The notes beneath the pieces were generated by a model. It saw nothing but the letters and a program-made list of their open reading frames with translations. It ran no database searches and had not been told where the DNA came from. DNA of 64,000 bases from Amoebophrya sp. A120 (taxonomy: Eukaryota > Sar > Dinophyceae > Syndiniales > Amoebophryaceae). The stretch covers positions 2,954,658-3,018,657 of the forward strand of contig CAJINV010000006.1 of NCBI GenBank assembly GCA_905178155.1. The letters run 5' to 3'. Positions 55,688 to 64,000 of this stretch are shown piece by piece. The number at the start of each line of letters is the position of its first letter. Within the stretch, counting starts at the first letter, position 1. Position numbers and translations under genes: made by a program.

Positions 55688-56126
55688 CTTGTACGAAGTG
55701 GAACCGACTGCAGGTGATGACGCACAAGCACCAGCTGGGTGCAGGTCATTTCTCCTGCCCATTTGTAGTTGCGCTGTCGTTGAGACGAAGCATTCCACAA
55801 AAGAGCAAACGCTGCGGAGAACTTCTACAGGAAGGCATCTTCATGTATGGTCGTGTAATTCAATTACAATTAAATAATTGGATTTTTAGCACTGTTGCTG
55901 TTTCTTCTTGGCAGCTTCGGTTGATCTATCATCTTCCCCTTCGTTATTTCATTGCTTCGTACGTATTTCTGTTTGCGCTTTCTTGCGTGTCGTCGCGTTC
56001 GGGTTGGTTCTGCCCTTTACAGCAGCTTCTGTTTTTGAAAATGTCTGGTGTATTTATAGTAATCATGAAATTGCAGTGTAGCTGTAGTGTGTCAGAGTGA
56101 AAGACTAAAGACATGCTGTAGAAGAA
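55688..56126. repeat. Direct duplication, copy 1
   Basis: Starts GTACGAAGTGGAACCGACTG, ends near AAAGACATGCTGTAGAAGAA. Offset to copy 2 is about 0.8 kb. Confidence 0.8.
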
Positions 56127-56169
56127 TTTTTTTCCAATTTTTTGGCAAAAAGTCACGTTTTTCATTTTT

Positions 56170-56466
56170 AACCTTCAGAAGGTTTTGAAAAATCAACCTT
56201 CAGAAGGCCAAAACCTTCAAGAAGGTCCAAAGTCAATGCGTGCCAAACCTTCAGAAGATTTTTTTGATCAAAAACCTTCTGAAGGTCAAAGGCACACCTT
56301 CTGAAGGTAATTACCTTCTGAAGGTTCACAAAAAAAAATAAATTTTCGCGGCGCAGGATCTGCTTCCGTTTCAATTTTGGTCGTTTTTTGAACTGCTATT
56401 TTTAGAACCTTCTGAAGGTTCGTCGACTCTTCTGAAGAGTCTTCTGAAGAATTTTCTTCTGAAGGT
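56170..56466. repeat. Cluster of ACCTTCTGAAGGT palindromes
   Basis: More than ten units of AACCTTCAGAAGGTT, ACCTTCTGAAGGT or half-sites in 300 bp, also CTCTTCTGAAGAGTC near 56428. Absent elsewhere in the window as far as I saw. Confidence 0.85.
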
Positions 56467-56503
56467 AGTTTTGATTTTTTCCCTTATAGTCCTTCAATTA
56501 GTT

Positions 56504-56895
56504 GTACGAAGTGGAGCCGACTGCTGGTGATGACGCACAAGCACCAGCTGGGTGCAGTTCATTTCTCCTGCTTATTTGTAGTTGCGCTGTCGTTGAGACG
56601 AAGCCCAAGCCCTGAACAAAAGAGTAAACGTTGCAGAGAGCGTCTCTCTACAGGAAGTCATCTTCATCTGTAGCCGTGTTGTAATTGGATTATCACTGTT
56701 CTTTCTTGTTGGCTTCAGTTGATGATTTCGTCCCCTTCGTTAATATTTCATTGTTTCGTATGTATTTGCGCTTTCTTGCGTGGTGTCGTGTTTGGGTTGG
56801 TTCTGCCCTGTACAGCGGCTTATGTTTTTAGAAATGTCCTTGCTGTGATGTAGCTTGCCAGAGTGAAAGACCACTAAAGACATGCTGTAGAAGAA
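56504..56895. repeat. Direct duplication, copy 2
   Basis: Starts GTACGAAGTGGAGCCGACTG; shares ATGACGCACAAGCACCAGCT and GTTGCGCTGTCGTTGAGACG with copy 1. Confidence 0.8.
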
Positions 56896-57163
56896 GAAGT
56901 TCTTTCGAGCGGCTTTTTTGTTGCGAGGACAGAGAAAATATTTTCAACATCGTGAGAACCAGAACTACAGAAAGCAAGGCGAGTCAGTTGTAATGTAAGG
57001 ACTGCTAATATCCAGATCAAAAACAAAATCAAAATAGCAAAGTTCAATGCAAGGTGGCCGCTAGTCTTGTGCCGGACTAAACAAGCATACAAGAAGAACA
57101 GAAAAAAAATAAAACTATGCACCCGGAGCAGCTTCTACACCATCCGCTCTCAAAGTCCAAATC

Positions 57164-60100
57164 ATGAATCCGCTCTCAAAGTCCAAAAGCTTTGATCACA
57201 AGCAGGACATAGCTCACCGGGAAGCCAGCACGCTGAAAGAGCGACAGGATGCGGCTAGCGCGGCGAGTTTGTTGATATCGTGAGAAAAAGCCCTCTCAGT
57301 CTCAAACCTTTTTGCTTTGCAAATTCAGCAATAAGTACAAATTGAAATTTGCTCAGCATCTTGACACGGAAATAAACCCGTGATGCGTCGAATACAAGGG
57401 AAATAAACACCTATAGCTGCAGACGATTAGGATTATCTCGCATGCCGAGCATGACATAAAACTGTCTCAAGGAAGTTGCTCATCACAAGTTGAGACTGAG
57501 ACAGTTTTTTCTCAGGATAGTTGACTAAGAAAAATTACCAATACGGAGGTTCCTCCGCTTCGACCTCGAAAAATCCGCATTTGATATTCTGAGTAAAAAC
57601 GTCCCCACCCCAGAGTTGTCGTGCAATCCTGCATGCCAAAAACGTTTCTCATGCGGAGCCCTAGCAGAAGCATTTCCTATTCCTGTTTTGAACTTTGTGA
57701 TGCTAGAATCAGCATGATATGCTAGATCTGTGATGCTTCTGAGCTAGCTAATCAGGATTACACTACGAGGACAACCTTGTCATGCCAAACAACCAAAGCT
57801 GTGTGATTTGTCTAGCAGATTTCCCATCTTGACTCTGGTGTGAGGACGTTTCTAATCAGGATATTTGAACAGACAAAACTACGGTAATGATGCAGCGTCT
57901 TCGAACACGCAGCCCAGCCGCCTGTACCCGACAACTTCTGCGCAAGATGATCATATCCCTAGGACCACGAGGACCGGAACATCATCAACCCCAAGAGCTG
58001 CACAACAAGATCAGTGGCGGCACCCCGACGCGCCCGCCCCGCACCCGCAGCGGAGTTTGAAGCGGTGTTTGTTACTGTATGAACAAGCCGTGAACCTGCA
58101 GCGAAGAAGAACGCAGCTGTCGGCGCGGACCTTGCACGAACAGCAGGGCAGCAATCCTTACCACGAGCAGAACTTTTCGTCTGCTTACCTGGATGATCAT
58201 ATGAACTGCAAATGTGTACTCTGGAGCTGGAATAAACTTGTGATGCTATTTTGTAAATGGTGGGCGCACTGCGTTATGCAGCCACGCATGACAAGTTTGT
58301 GAGGTCCTGTGTGTTTCGCTTCGCGTTCGCGCATGACAAACTTCATTTTTACATACGGGTGCCTTCCTGCTCATGTAATACAGATAGAAGAGTCATGTGA
58401 GACAAGCATGACAAGCTTGCATTCACTTCCAGAACCAGACATATTTGCAGTTGATAGATCAAGACGTCGCGCGGGGCCGCAGCAGAACGGCCGCTAGCCG
58501 CATGTTTACACCAGAGTCACTATGGATTGTAAAAATGTCTGGGTCTGGAAGATTGCCAGGTTTGTCATGCATATTTTGCATGACCCATAAGGCCTGTAAT
58601 GCAAGAGCTAGCATCACAGACTTTTTGAGGGCTTCCTGATGCCTCTCCCGCATGACAAATGCCCTCCCAGCGTAGCACAATCTGGACTCCTCTTGCTGGT
58701 CATGCAATGCAGATTTTTTTAGAATCGAAAGACAGCATGACAGGTTGCGATCTTCCAGACCCAGACATTTTTACATTTGATAGTCACGAGTTAGGAACAA
58801 CATTTTCCCACGCGCCATTTCGACGAGCACCATCATCACTGGCCACAGCCGGTCCGTTATCGCAGAGGAAAATTGGCCCTCCCCATAGATATCATCAAAA
58901 TGGAAATCTGTGATGCGGGATTTGTGTTGTACACAAATCCAAATCGATTCTGTTTTGCAGTAGAGGACTGCACGCAGATCCTATGCCTAGGTGAGGGCAT
59001 TTTGGTGTAGACGCCTAGCATGGTAGACGGCTAGTTTCCTGTAGGCCTACATAGCGTTACAAAACGCCACCATAAAAACGAGGCGGACAGCCTGAATTCT
59101 GTGCCTTCTTGCAAGACACTCACAAATCTGCATCTTCACAAATGTGCTTGTAATATGGGGACGAGGGGGGGATGTTTCCTTGCAATATCCGTGCCGCAGA
59201 CACCCACCACCAACCGATCTTCGAGCAACGTGTGGCGGAGTCTGGATGAAGACCACTTTTCTATCCTGTGCAAAAGTATCGTACTCGTACGTAGTAATTG
59301 CAAATGCGATCATGCGTTGCAAGTCTTTTTCTGAAGGTAAATCTGGACTACGAATTTTATTTCCCATGCTGAGGAAATTTGTAGTGCATTTATACGAGTG
59401 CGATACTTTTGCAGTTCATATTTTCCACCCCGAAGCAACTTCGCGGACGGGGACTGACCTACGGGGAACAGCTACAAGGCGGGCTCCGCTCCCGGTCACA
59501 GCCGCCCGACCATAGTGCAACTACCGGCGCGGACCACCCGCCGGACGAAGTTGTCAACACCGGGGCTGACGACGCACAAGCCGCCGGGGAAGATCCGAAT
59601 TTCACTGATGATCCACAAAGTACGAACAGAACCCTATCAGAAGGAAAAATCTTCCCTCCCCATATGGAAAAGGCACGCCTCAGAAAATTTGCAATGCTGA
59701 TTTGTGACCACAAATCGTGTCTGTCTTGCAAGAAAGCAACGCCACAGGTTCCGCCCCATTATGCAGATGGTTTGTGATGCTCATGCGCCTACAGTATAGA
59801 CGTTTCTCATGCTGATTGCCTAGGCCAAAACCTCGCTACTCTGGCATGATGTGCGCCTTGCAGTCCTCTACTGCAATAGAAATCTGATTTGTGCGCAGAT
59901 TCAGCATCAGAGCTATCGTTTTGATGTGGAGAGGGAGGACGTTTCCTTCTGATAAACCCTCCAGAGATCCTTCTCGGCCCGCCCCGCGAACACCGAGCCG
60001 CCGTCGAGTGGGGGCGGGGGGGCCACGACGAGCAACTTCTATAACCGGTCCGTCTCCGCGAGCCGGCGGTATCCTGTGCAAATAAAGTATCGTACTCGTA

Positions 60101-63100
60101 TAAATGCAAGTCTTGCATTACAAGTCTTTTTCTTAAAGCAAATCCGCATGACAAATTTTATTTCTGATGCTGAGGAAATTTGTAATGCTAATGCATGTAT
60201 ACGATTACGAGTGCGATACTTTTGCAGTTCATAGACGGGCGAGGACGCCGACCTTTCCCAACGGCTACGCGCAGGTGGTAGACAGGCTGATATCAGCAAG
60301 AAAAATCCTCCCTCTCCATATCAAAACGGAAACCTGTGATGCAGATTTGTGATCACAAATCAGCCTTGTCATGCTACAAGGGAAAAGATGCGGACTGTAG
60401 TGCTAGGTGGCTTGGGAAATAAGCCTCGCATCTTCAGCATGACAGGAGGCAGCTGGAAGTGGGGAATAGCGTGACAAATTGCCTGCACACGAGGCCACAA
60501 CTGCGGCCCTTGGCCTTCTAGCAATGCAGGTCGATTTGTGTACTCAAATATATAGCGGCGGCAAAAGCTTATTTTTTGGAAAATTAAAAAAAGCATTGGG
60601 TGTCATAGATACTGGCCGCGAAGAGCACCACCATCGCCACGTGTGTCGAGCATGCTCGGCTGCGGCGCCTGTGCAGCCTCGGTTGGAATTAATCGGAGGA
60701 AAAGAAGGTCGGGCGCCTGGTTGACATAAATAATAGGTCCGGGGGGCTGGGCCTTACGAACTGCACTGCACTCGCGGGCCCGCGCTCTGGCTCGATGCCC
60801 CGCCGAGACCTGCGCCGATAGTAGTGGAGCCGCCGGCAACCGGGCCCTCGTGGCATGCTTGCCAGTGGCCTAGCGTATGTGTTTTGGCAGCGCGCCGGGC
60901 AGCAGGATGGGCCGGGGAGATGTGGCGAGGAGAAGCATTTCCCTGCCAGGTTTGTGAAAAGGCCTCGCGTAATGGCCGCGAGAAAATAACAACGCGCCCC
61001 GGGCTGCTAGGGGTGTGCGCTTTCCGCCTCCCGCAGCCCTTTCCGAAGCGTCGCCCGGCGGCTCTTGCTGCTTTTCTACCAGCTCTGGTGGTTGGCCCTT
61101 CGAGGGGCGATCGCTGGCGCGCCGGGGTTTCAGAGGGGCCGCGAAAGGGTCACCGGACTGGCAGGAGAACATGAAAAAAGCCCCGGAAACATGCGGCGGC
61201 CAAAAGCCGCGCCCGTTTTGAAACCTGGGAGTCAGAGCGCCTGCCGCCGGAGTACCACAACCAAACTCCGGGCTGGAGGGGCGGAAACTCTTGGTCGCTG
61301 CGGCTGTGTCACTCCCACCCCGGCCCCTGGAGGGGGCGTGGCAAGCAATTGGCCCGACCGAATGCCCGCCGCCCGGCACACCCCCAAAGCGCGGGGCTTT
61401 TGCCTCTTTTGGGGGGGCATGAAACGGCACCAAGCGGACTGCCTCTCCTGCGTGCGTTATGCTCCGCAAGGGCAGTGGGGGTTCGCAGAGTAAGCCAGGC
61501 CAGAAGGGCTTCATTGACCGCCAAAAGCGCCGCAAGCCCTGTCCCTTTCCTTTTTGCCGCGCCATAATCGGATCGGGACAAAGCACGTGGCCGAACCCTA
61601 CCCGCTCGACCAGTCCTACCGACTGCGCCAGGTCGGGCACCTTCAAAGGGGGCCAAGGACAGGGCGACGAAGATGCGCACCCACGGCCAAGGAAGGGGGC
61701 GCGCGCCCGCGAAGAAACGGCCGCCCACCCCTTCTGTGTGTTATCTCCGAGGCATGTCCCTAGCCCGCCCATCCGCGGAAACCCGGGGAAGCGGCAGGGC
61801 CCCGGCCGTGCCAAACGGACGAAAACCTCCCCCCCACCCGAGCATGCGCCGGCGGCGAGAGGAGGGGGAGCAACCTGAGCCGAACTTGTTGGGCCCTCTC
61901 TTCCGACAACCCGGAAACTGGTCGTCTCGAATGGGCAAAGGTTTCGTGGAACGGCGCGTGCCGAGCAGCCCGGGCCCAAGTGACACGCTTGTCGCTACGA
62001 CGGAGCTTCGGGTGGGAGGCTTCCCAACGGAAATGCGGGCCGGGCAACCGGAAACACCTTCCGGGGGAGGCTAAAGAGGCACCCCCCCAAAGTGGGTCCG
62101 TAGCATGCGGGGTCGCTCTTGCTTAGGGCCACTTTTGGAGACCCTATCCGGGCACCCCCGGCCGCGGGGCCCGGGGGGAGGCCGGAAGTGGAAAGCCAGC
62201 GGCGGCAAGGGCGGTCAAGCAGCACGCGGCCGACTTGCACCCCGGAGCGGCCGCGGGGCTGCGCAGCTGCCCGGAAGCGTGGCGCCGATTGCCTCGGCAA
62301 ACAAGAGCGCCGGCGATCCTGGCGCCCCACACGCGCTGGCTTCTGGTTTTGGCGCCATGCGTCCCTCGGTCTGGCCGAAGAAAAACAGCGACAACTAGCA
62401 CGGCCCACAGAATGCAGGTAGTGTTTTCCCCGGCAAATTGGTCCGCGTCCGCCCTGCATTGCCAGCTGGCCGGCTTCGCAATGTTGGCAGGGCGGCGCGC
62501 CGAAAGAGTAGGGCGTCCGTGAGGGTCCTGATGTTTTTGGCATCCTCTAAAAGGGCCCCGGGCGCCGCGCACCTCTGCGCCCTACCTCCGGCGCAAGCGC
62601 TGTGGGCCTCGGATCGGGCCAGGAAAACAGTGGGGCGGCGGAGCCAGGCCCAATCCTTTCCGCCGTACATTTTTCCGGAAATCGGCCAAAGGCACGGCGG
62701 TCGGCCGAGGGGGCTTTTCAGGTTGCCGCCCGCCCTGGTTGGGGCCACTAGAGCACGGCGCGCCGCGGTCGGGCCCCCCTTGCGCGGGCCGTCTGATCAG
62801 TTCCCCACCTGCAAAAAGGGGGGCCCGGCTGCCCCGCTGTGTTGCCCCGGGCTGTGGCGCTTGTACTCTAGCCTCCAAGCGTGCTGGCAGTGTCGCCGGG
62901 CGGCTGTTTTCCGCGAAATTTGTATACGAAATGCCGTCGGGTAGTTCTTGTAAGGAATCCCGCGACTTGGCGGAAGCTCGCTAGGGGGTGGCTTGGGAGG
63001 TGTAACCAAACCGCAGGCGCCTTGGTTGGGATGGAGCCACGCTTCCGCCCGCTTTGCAGAAATGGGGCTACTCGAAAAGGGCGAGCGCCGCGCGGTTGAG

Positions 63101-64000
63101 GAATTTATTGCGGTCGGCCGAGCGGGAGTCGTGGGCGGCGGCCGAGGGGTGTTGCGGCACCTCGCCGGGCAATCAGGGATGGGCATTGCGGCCGATGATG
63201 CCGCCTGAACGGGGCGCAGGAGCATGGCCCCTGGGCATCTGGTGCGGCGCAAGGCGCTCGCCCATTCCATATCACGCCGTGCCTTTGGCTTGGGCAGATT
63301 CGGCCGTGCCTGCCGGGCCTCCGCCTGCCCCGACCAAATTCGGAGCGGCGCAGACCTGGCGGGATTGGCCCGTCTAGGGGTCAACGACGGGCCCGGCCCC
63401 CTGCCCAGGATGCCCGCTCTGGCGTGCGCGGACGTTAAAGCTGACGCAACCTCTCGCGCCTTCTGCTAGGGGTTCTCTCTGCGGTGGTGTGATGTGTTTG
63501 ACTTTGCGGCAGCACGGCAGAGCAAACTGGGTAAGCGCTGCGCCGGCGTGGCTCTTACGCCGTCCTGAGTCCAGAAGCGTGATGATTCTGATGGGCTGCG
63601 GGGCCCACGATAAAGCCACCCAGTATTTTTTTTAATTTTCGCAAAAATAAGCTTCTGCCGCCGCTATACACAAATTTCGTTTTCGATATGGGGAGGCGGG
63701 GGGGTTTTTCCTCTTGATAGTTGAAGTATGGCGTGTCCTACCGGCAGTCCTACAATCATCCGAACCCGGTGATTCGGTCCCTGGACGGGTTGGGCGGGCA
63801 GTCGGTCGATATCAAATGCAAAAGTGTTTGGGTCCTCTGGAAGAATGCAAGTTTGTCATGCTTGTCTGGCATGACTCGAGAGTCTGTGTTGCATAGGCAC
63901 GAAAAGGCCCTCTTACCTGTCATGCAAAAACGCAGTTTGCCATGCGGAATACGTGAGACGTGGCAGCTAAAAAATTTGCCATGCATAGCTGCGTATTGCA
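57164..64000 (+). CDS. G8: disordered Arg/Ser/Pro-rich protein, 3' end outside window
   Basis: Exons: 57164-57275, 57525-57584, 57869-58199, 58462-58520, 58788-58857, 59193-59261, 59426-59634, 59960-60069, 60239-60290, 63725-63809, continuing past the end. 385 codons are visible in one frame. Starts MNPLSKSKSF; the 20-bp stretch ATCCGCTCTCAAAGTCCAAA around the start is duplicated 26 bp upstream. A short helical region (RCLLLYEQAVNLQRRRTQLS) sits in exon 57869. The rest is low-complexity, with a Gly run in exon 59960 and acidic Asp/Ala-rich sequence in exon 59426. No domain recognised. One of its introns holds a 3.1-kb nested element. Confidence 0.75.
57276..57519. mobile_element. Introner O (only copy)
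   Basis: Arms CCTCTCAGTCTCAA and TTGAGACTGAGACAG; TSD GTTGA; joins ASLL-TKKNY. Confidence 0.85.
57585..57863. mobile_element. Introner C
   Basis: TSD TTTGA; joins NPHL-NRQNY. Confidence 0.9.
58200..58456. mobile_element. Introner A, diverged
   Basis: TSD GATCA; joins YLDD-QDVAR. Left arm GTGTACTCTGGAGCTGG. Confidence 0.85.
58521..58782 (-). mobile_element. Introner A
   Basis: TSD GTCAC; joins TPES-RVRNN. Confidence 0.9.
58858..59187. mobile_element. Introner D
   Basis: TSD TCCGT; joins SRSV-PQTPT. Confidence 0.85.
59262..59420 (+). mobile_element. Introner B
   Basis: TSD TTTTC; joins DHFS-TPKQL. Confidence 0.9.
59635..59954. mobile_element. Introner D
   Basis: TSD AACCC; joins TNRT-LQRSF. 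Confidence 0.9.
60070..60233 (+). mobile_element. Introner B
   Basis: TSD GGCGG/GACGG; joins ASRR-ARTPT. Confidence 0.85.
60291..63719. mobile_element. Introner D interrupted by a 3.1-kb element
   Basis: TSD GCTGA/GTTGA; joins VDRL-KYGVS. D sequence stops at CTCAAATA (60550) and resumes at CACAAATTTCG (63669). Confidence 0.85.
60551..63668. mobile_element. 3,118-bp GC-rich TIR element
   Basis: Inverted ends about 54 bp with about 47 matches: TATAGCGGCGGCAAAAGCTT and, reversed at the right, TATAGCGGCGGCAGAAGCTT, then AAAATTAAAAAAA and CTGGGTG/TTGGGTG. Core very GC-rich; long frames (e.g. 60870-61979 minus) look composition-driven. TSD unclear, possibly TA. Confidence 0.75.
63810..64000 (+). 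mobile_element. Introner A, cut by window end
   Basis: Left repeat GTCGA; left arm has an insertion (GGGTCCTCTGG). Confidence 0.75.

Larger units (their letters stand above)
54796..57163. other. Intergenic G7-G8 with duplication and palindromes
   Basis: No introner. Contains two diverged copies of a 0.4-kb segment and, between them, a palindrome cluster. A 128-codon frame in the first copy is not preserved in the second. Confidence 0.55.

Noticed and set aside
55714-56100. 128-residue ORF
   Set aside because: The duplicated copy 0.8 kb downstream does not keep the frame, and there are no introners or motifs.
56170-56466. CRISPR-like array
   Set aside because: Palindromes are irregularly spaced without uniform spacers, in eukaryotic intergenic DNA.
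60870-61979. 369-residue minus-strand frame in the 3.1-kb element
   Set aside because: Composition-driven (Pro/Gly/Arg), several equally long frames overlap, no motif recognised.
1-64000. tRNA or rRNA genes
   Set aside because: No cloverleaf-like or rRNA core sequence was noticed by eye; a covariance-model search would be needed to exclude them.

Overview
The window reads as nuclear DNA of a protist, most likely a dinoflagellate of the syndinian (Amoebophrya-like) type. This is inferred from gene architecture, not from a marker gene. Every confidently resolved host gene is on the + strand and is cut into very short exons (about 12-880 nt) by roughly 100 'introners'. These are MITE-like elements of about 130-420 bp with terminal inverted repeats (TIRs). 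They begin TAT and end ATA, and are flanked by a 5-bp target-site duplication (TSD). Removing the element plus one TSD copy restores an open frame at each junction. With this rule the summed exons of four genes are exact multiples of three: G2 2115 nt, G6 2112 nt, G7 522 nt, and G1 in frame over 1,705 codons. Almost none of the boundaries is GT-AG. From memory, TIR-bearing introners with non-canonical splice sites have been reported in Amoebophrya; I could not check this here.

Introner families, named here by the left TIR: A (TATCAAATGCAAAAATGTCT, then GGGTCTGG; variant A2 has CCCTGGATGTCTGG), B (TATCCTGTGCAAAAGTATCG at one end, TATGAACTGC at the other), C (TATCCTGAGTAAAAACGTCC), D (TATCAAAAGGAAAAATCCCC), E (TATGGAAGCGTCAGGATTGA), F (TATGAGAGTGCACAACCCCA), G (TATCCAAGAAAAAAACTG), H (TATCGCAAGAAAAAACTGTT), I (TATCAAAGAAAAAAGTTCG), and J, K, N and O, seen once or twice. 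In introner entries 'joins X-Y' gives the residues brought together by splicing. Exons run from the sixth base after one introner to the base before the next.

Layout. G1 (before 1 to 13346): coiled-coil and low-complexity protein of at least 1,704 residues, about 30 insertions. G2 (14544-31331): secreted or type I membrane protein of 704 residues; one intron is a B introner swollen to 8.6 kb by a nested 8,427-bp TIR transposon (18916-27342). That transposon encodes a gypsy-type integrase on the minus strand, without a visible reverse transcriptase, and its gene is itself split by introners. 31.4-33.3 kb: introners and a 1-kb TIR element downstream of G2. 34.8-36.0 kb: an unresolved introner-bearing locus. 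G4 (36397-38638): small membrane-like protein. 38.6-41.0 kb: gene-poor stretch with three diverged repeat copies. G5/G5b (41.0-42.1 kb): small ORFs. G6 (45029-52380): 703 residues, 21 introns, one of them canonical GT-AG. G7 (52639-54795): 173 residues. 54.8-57.2 kb: intergenic duplication and a cluster of palindromes. G8 (57164 to beyond 64000): disordered protein; one D introner holds a nested 3.1-kb GC-rich TIR element.

The host proteins resemble no family I can name with confidence. The main biological content is the introner system: many TIR families spliced with single-repeat precision, in both orientations, nested in each other, hosting larger transposons and invading a transposon's own gene.
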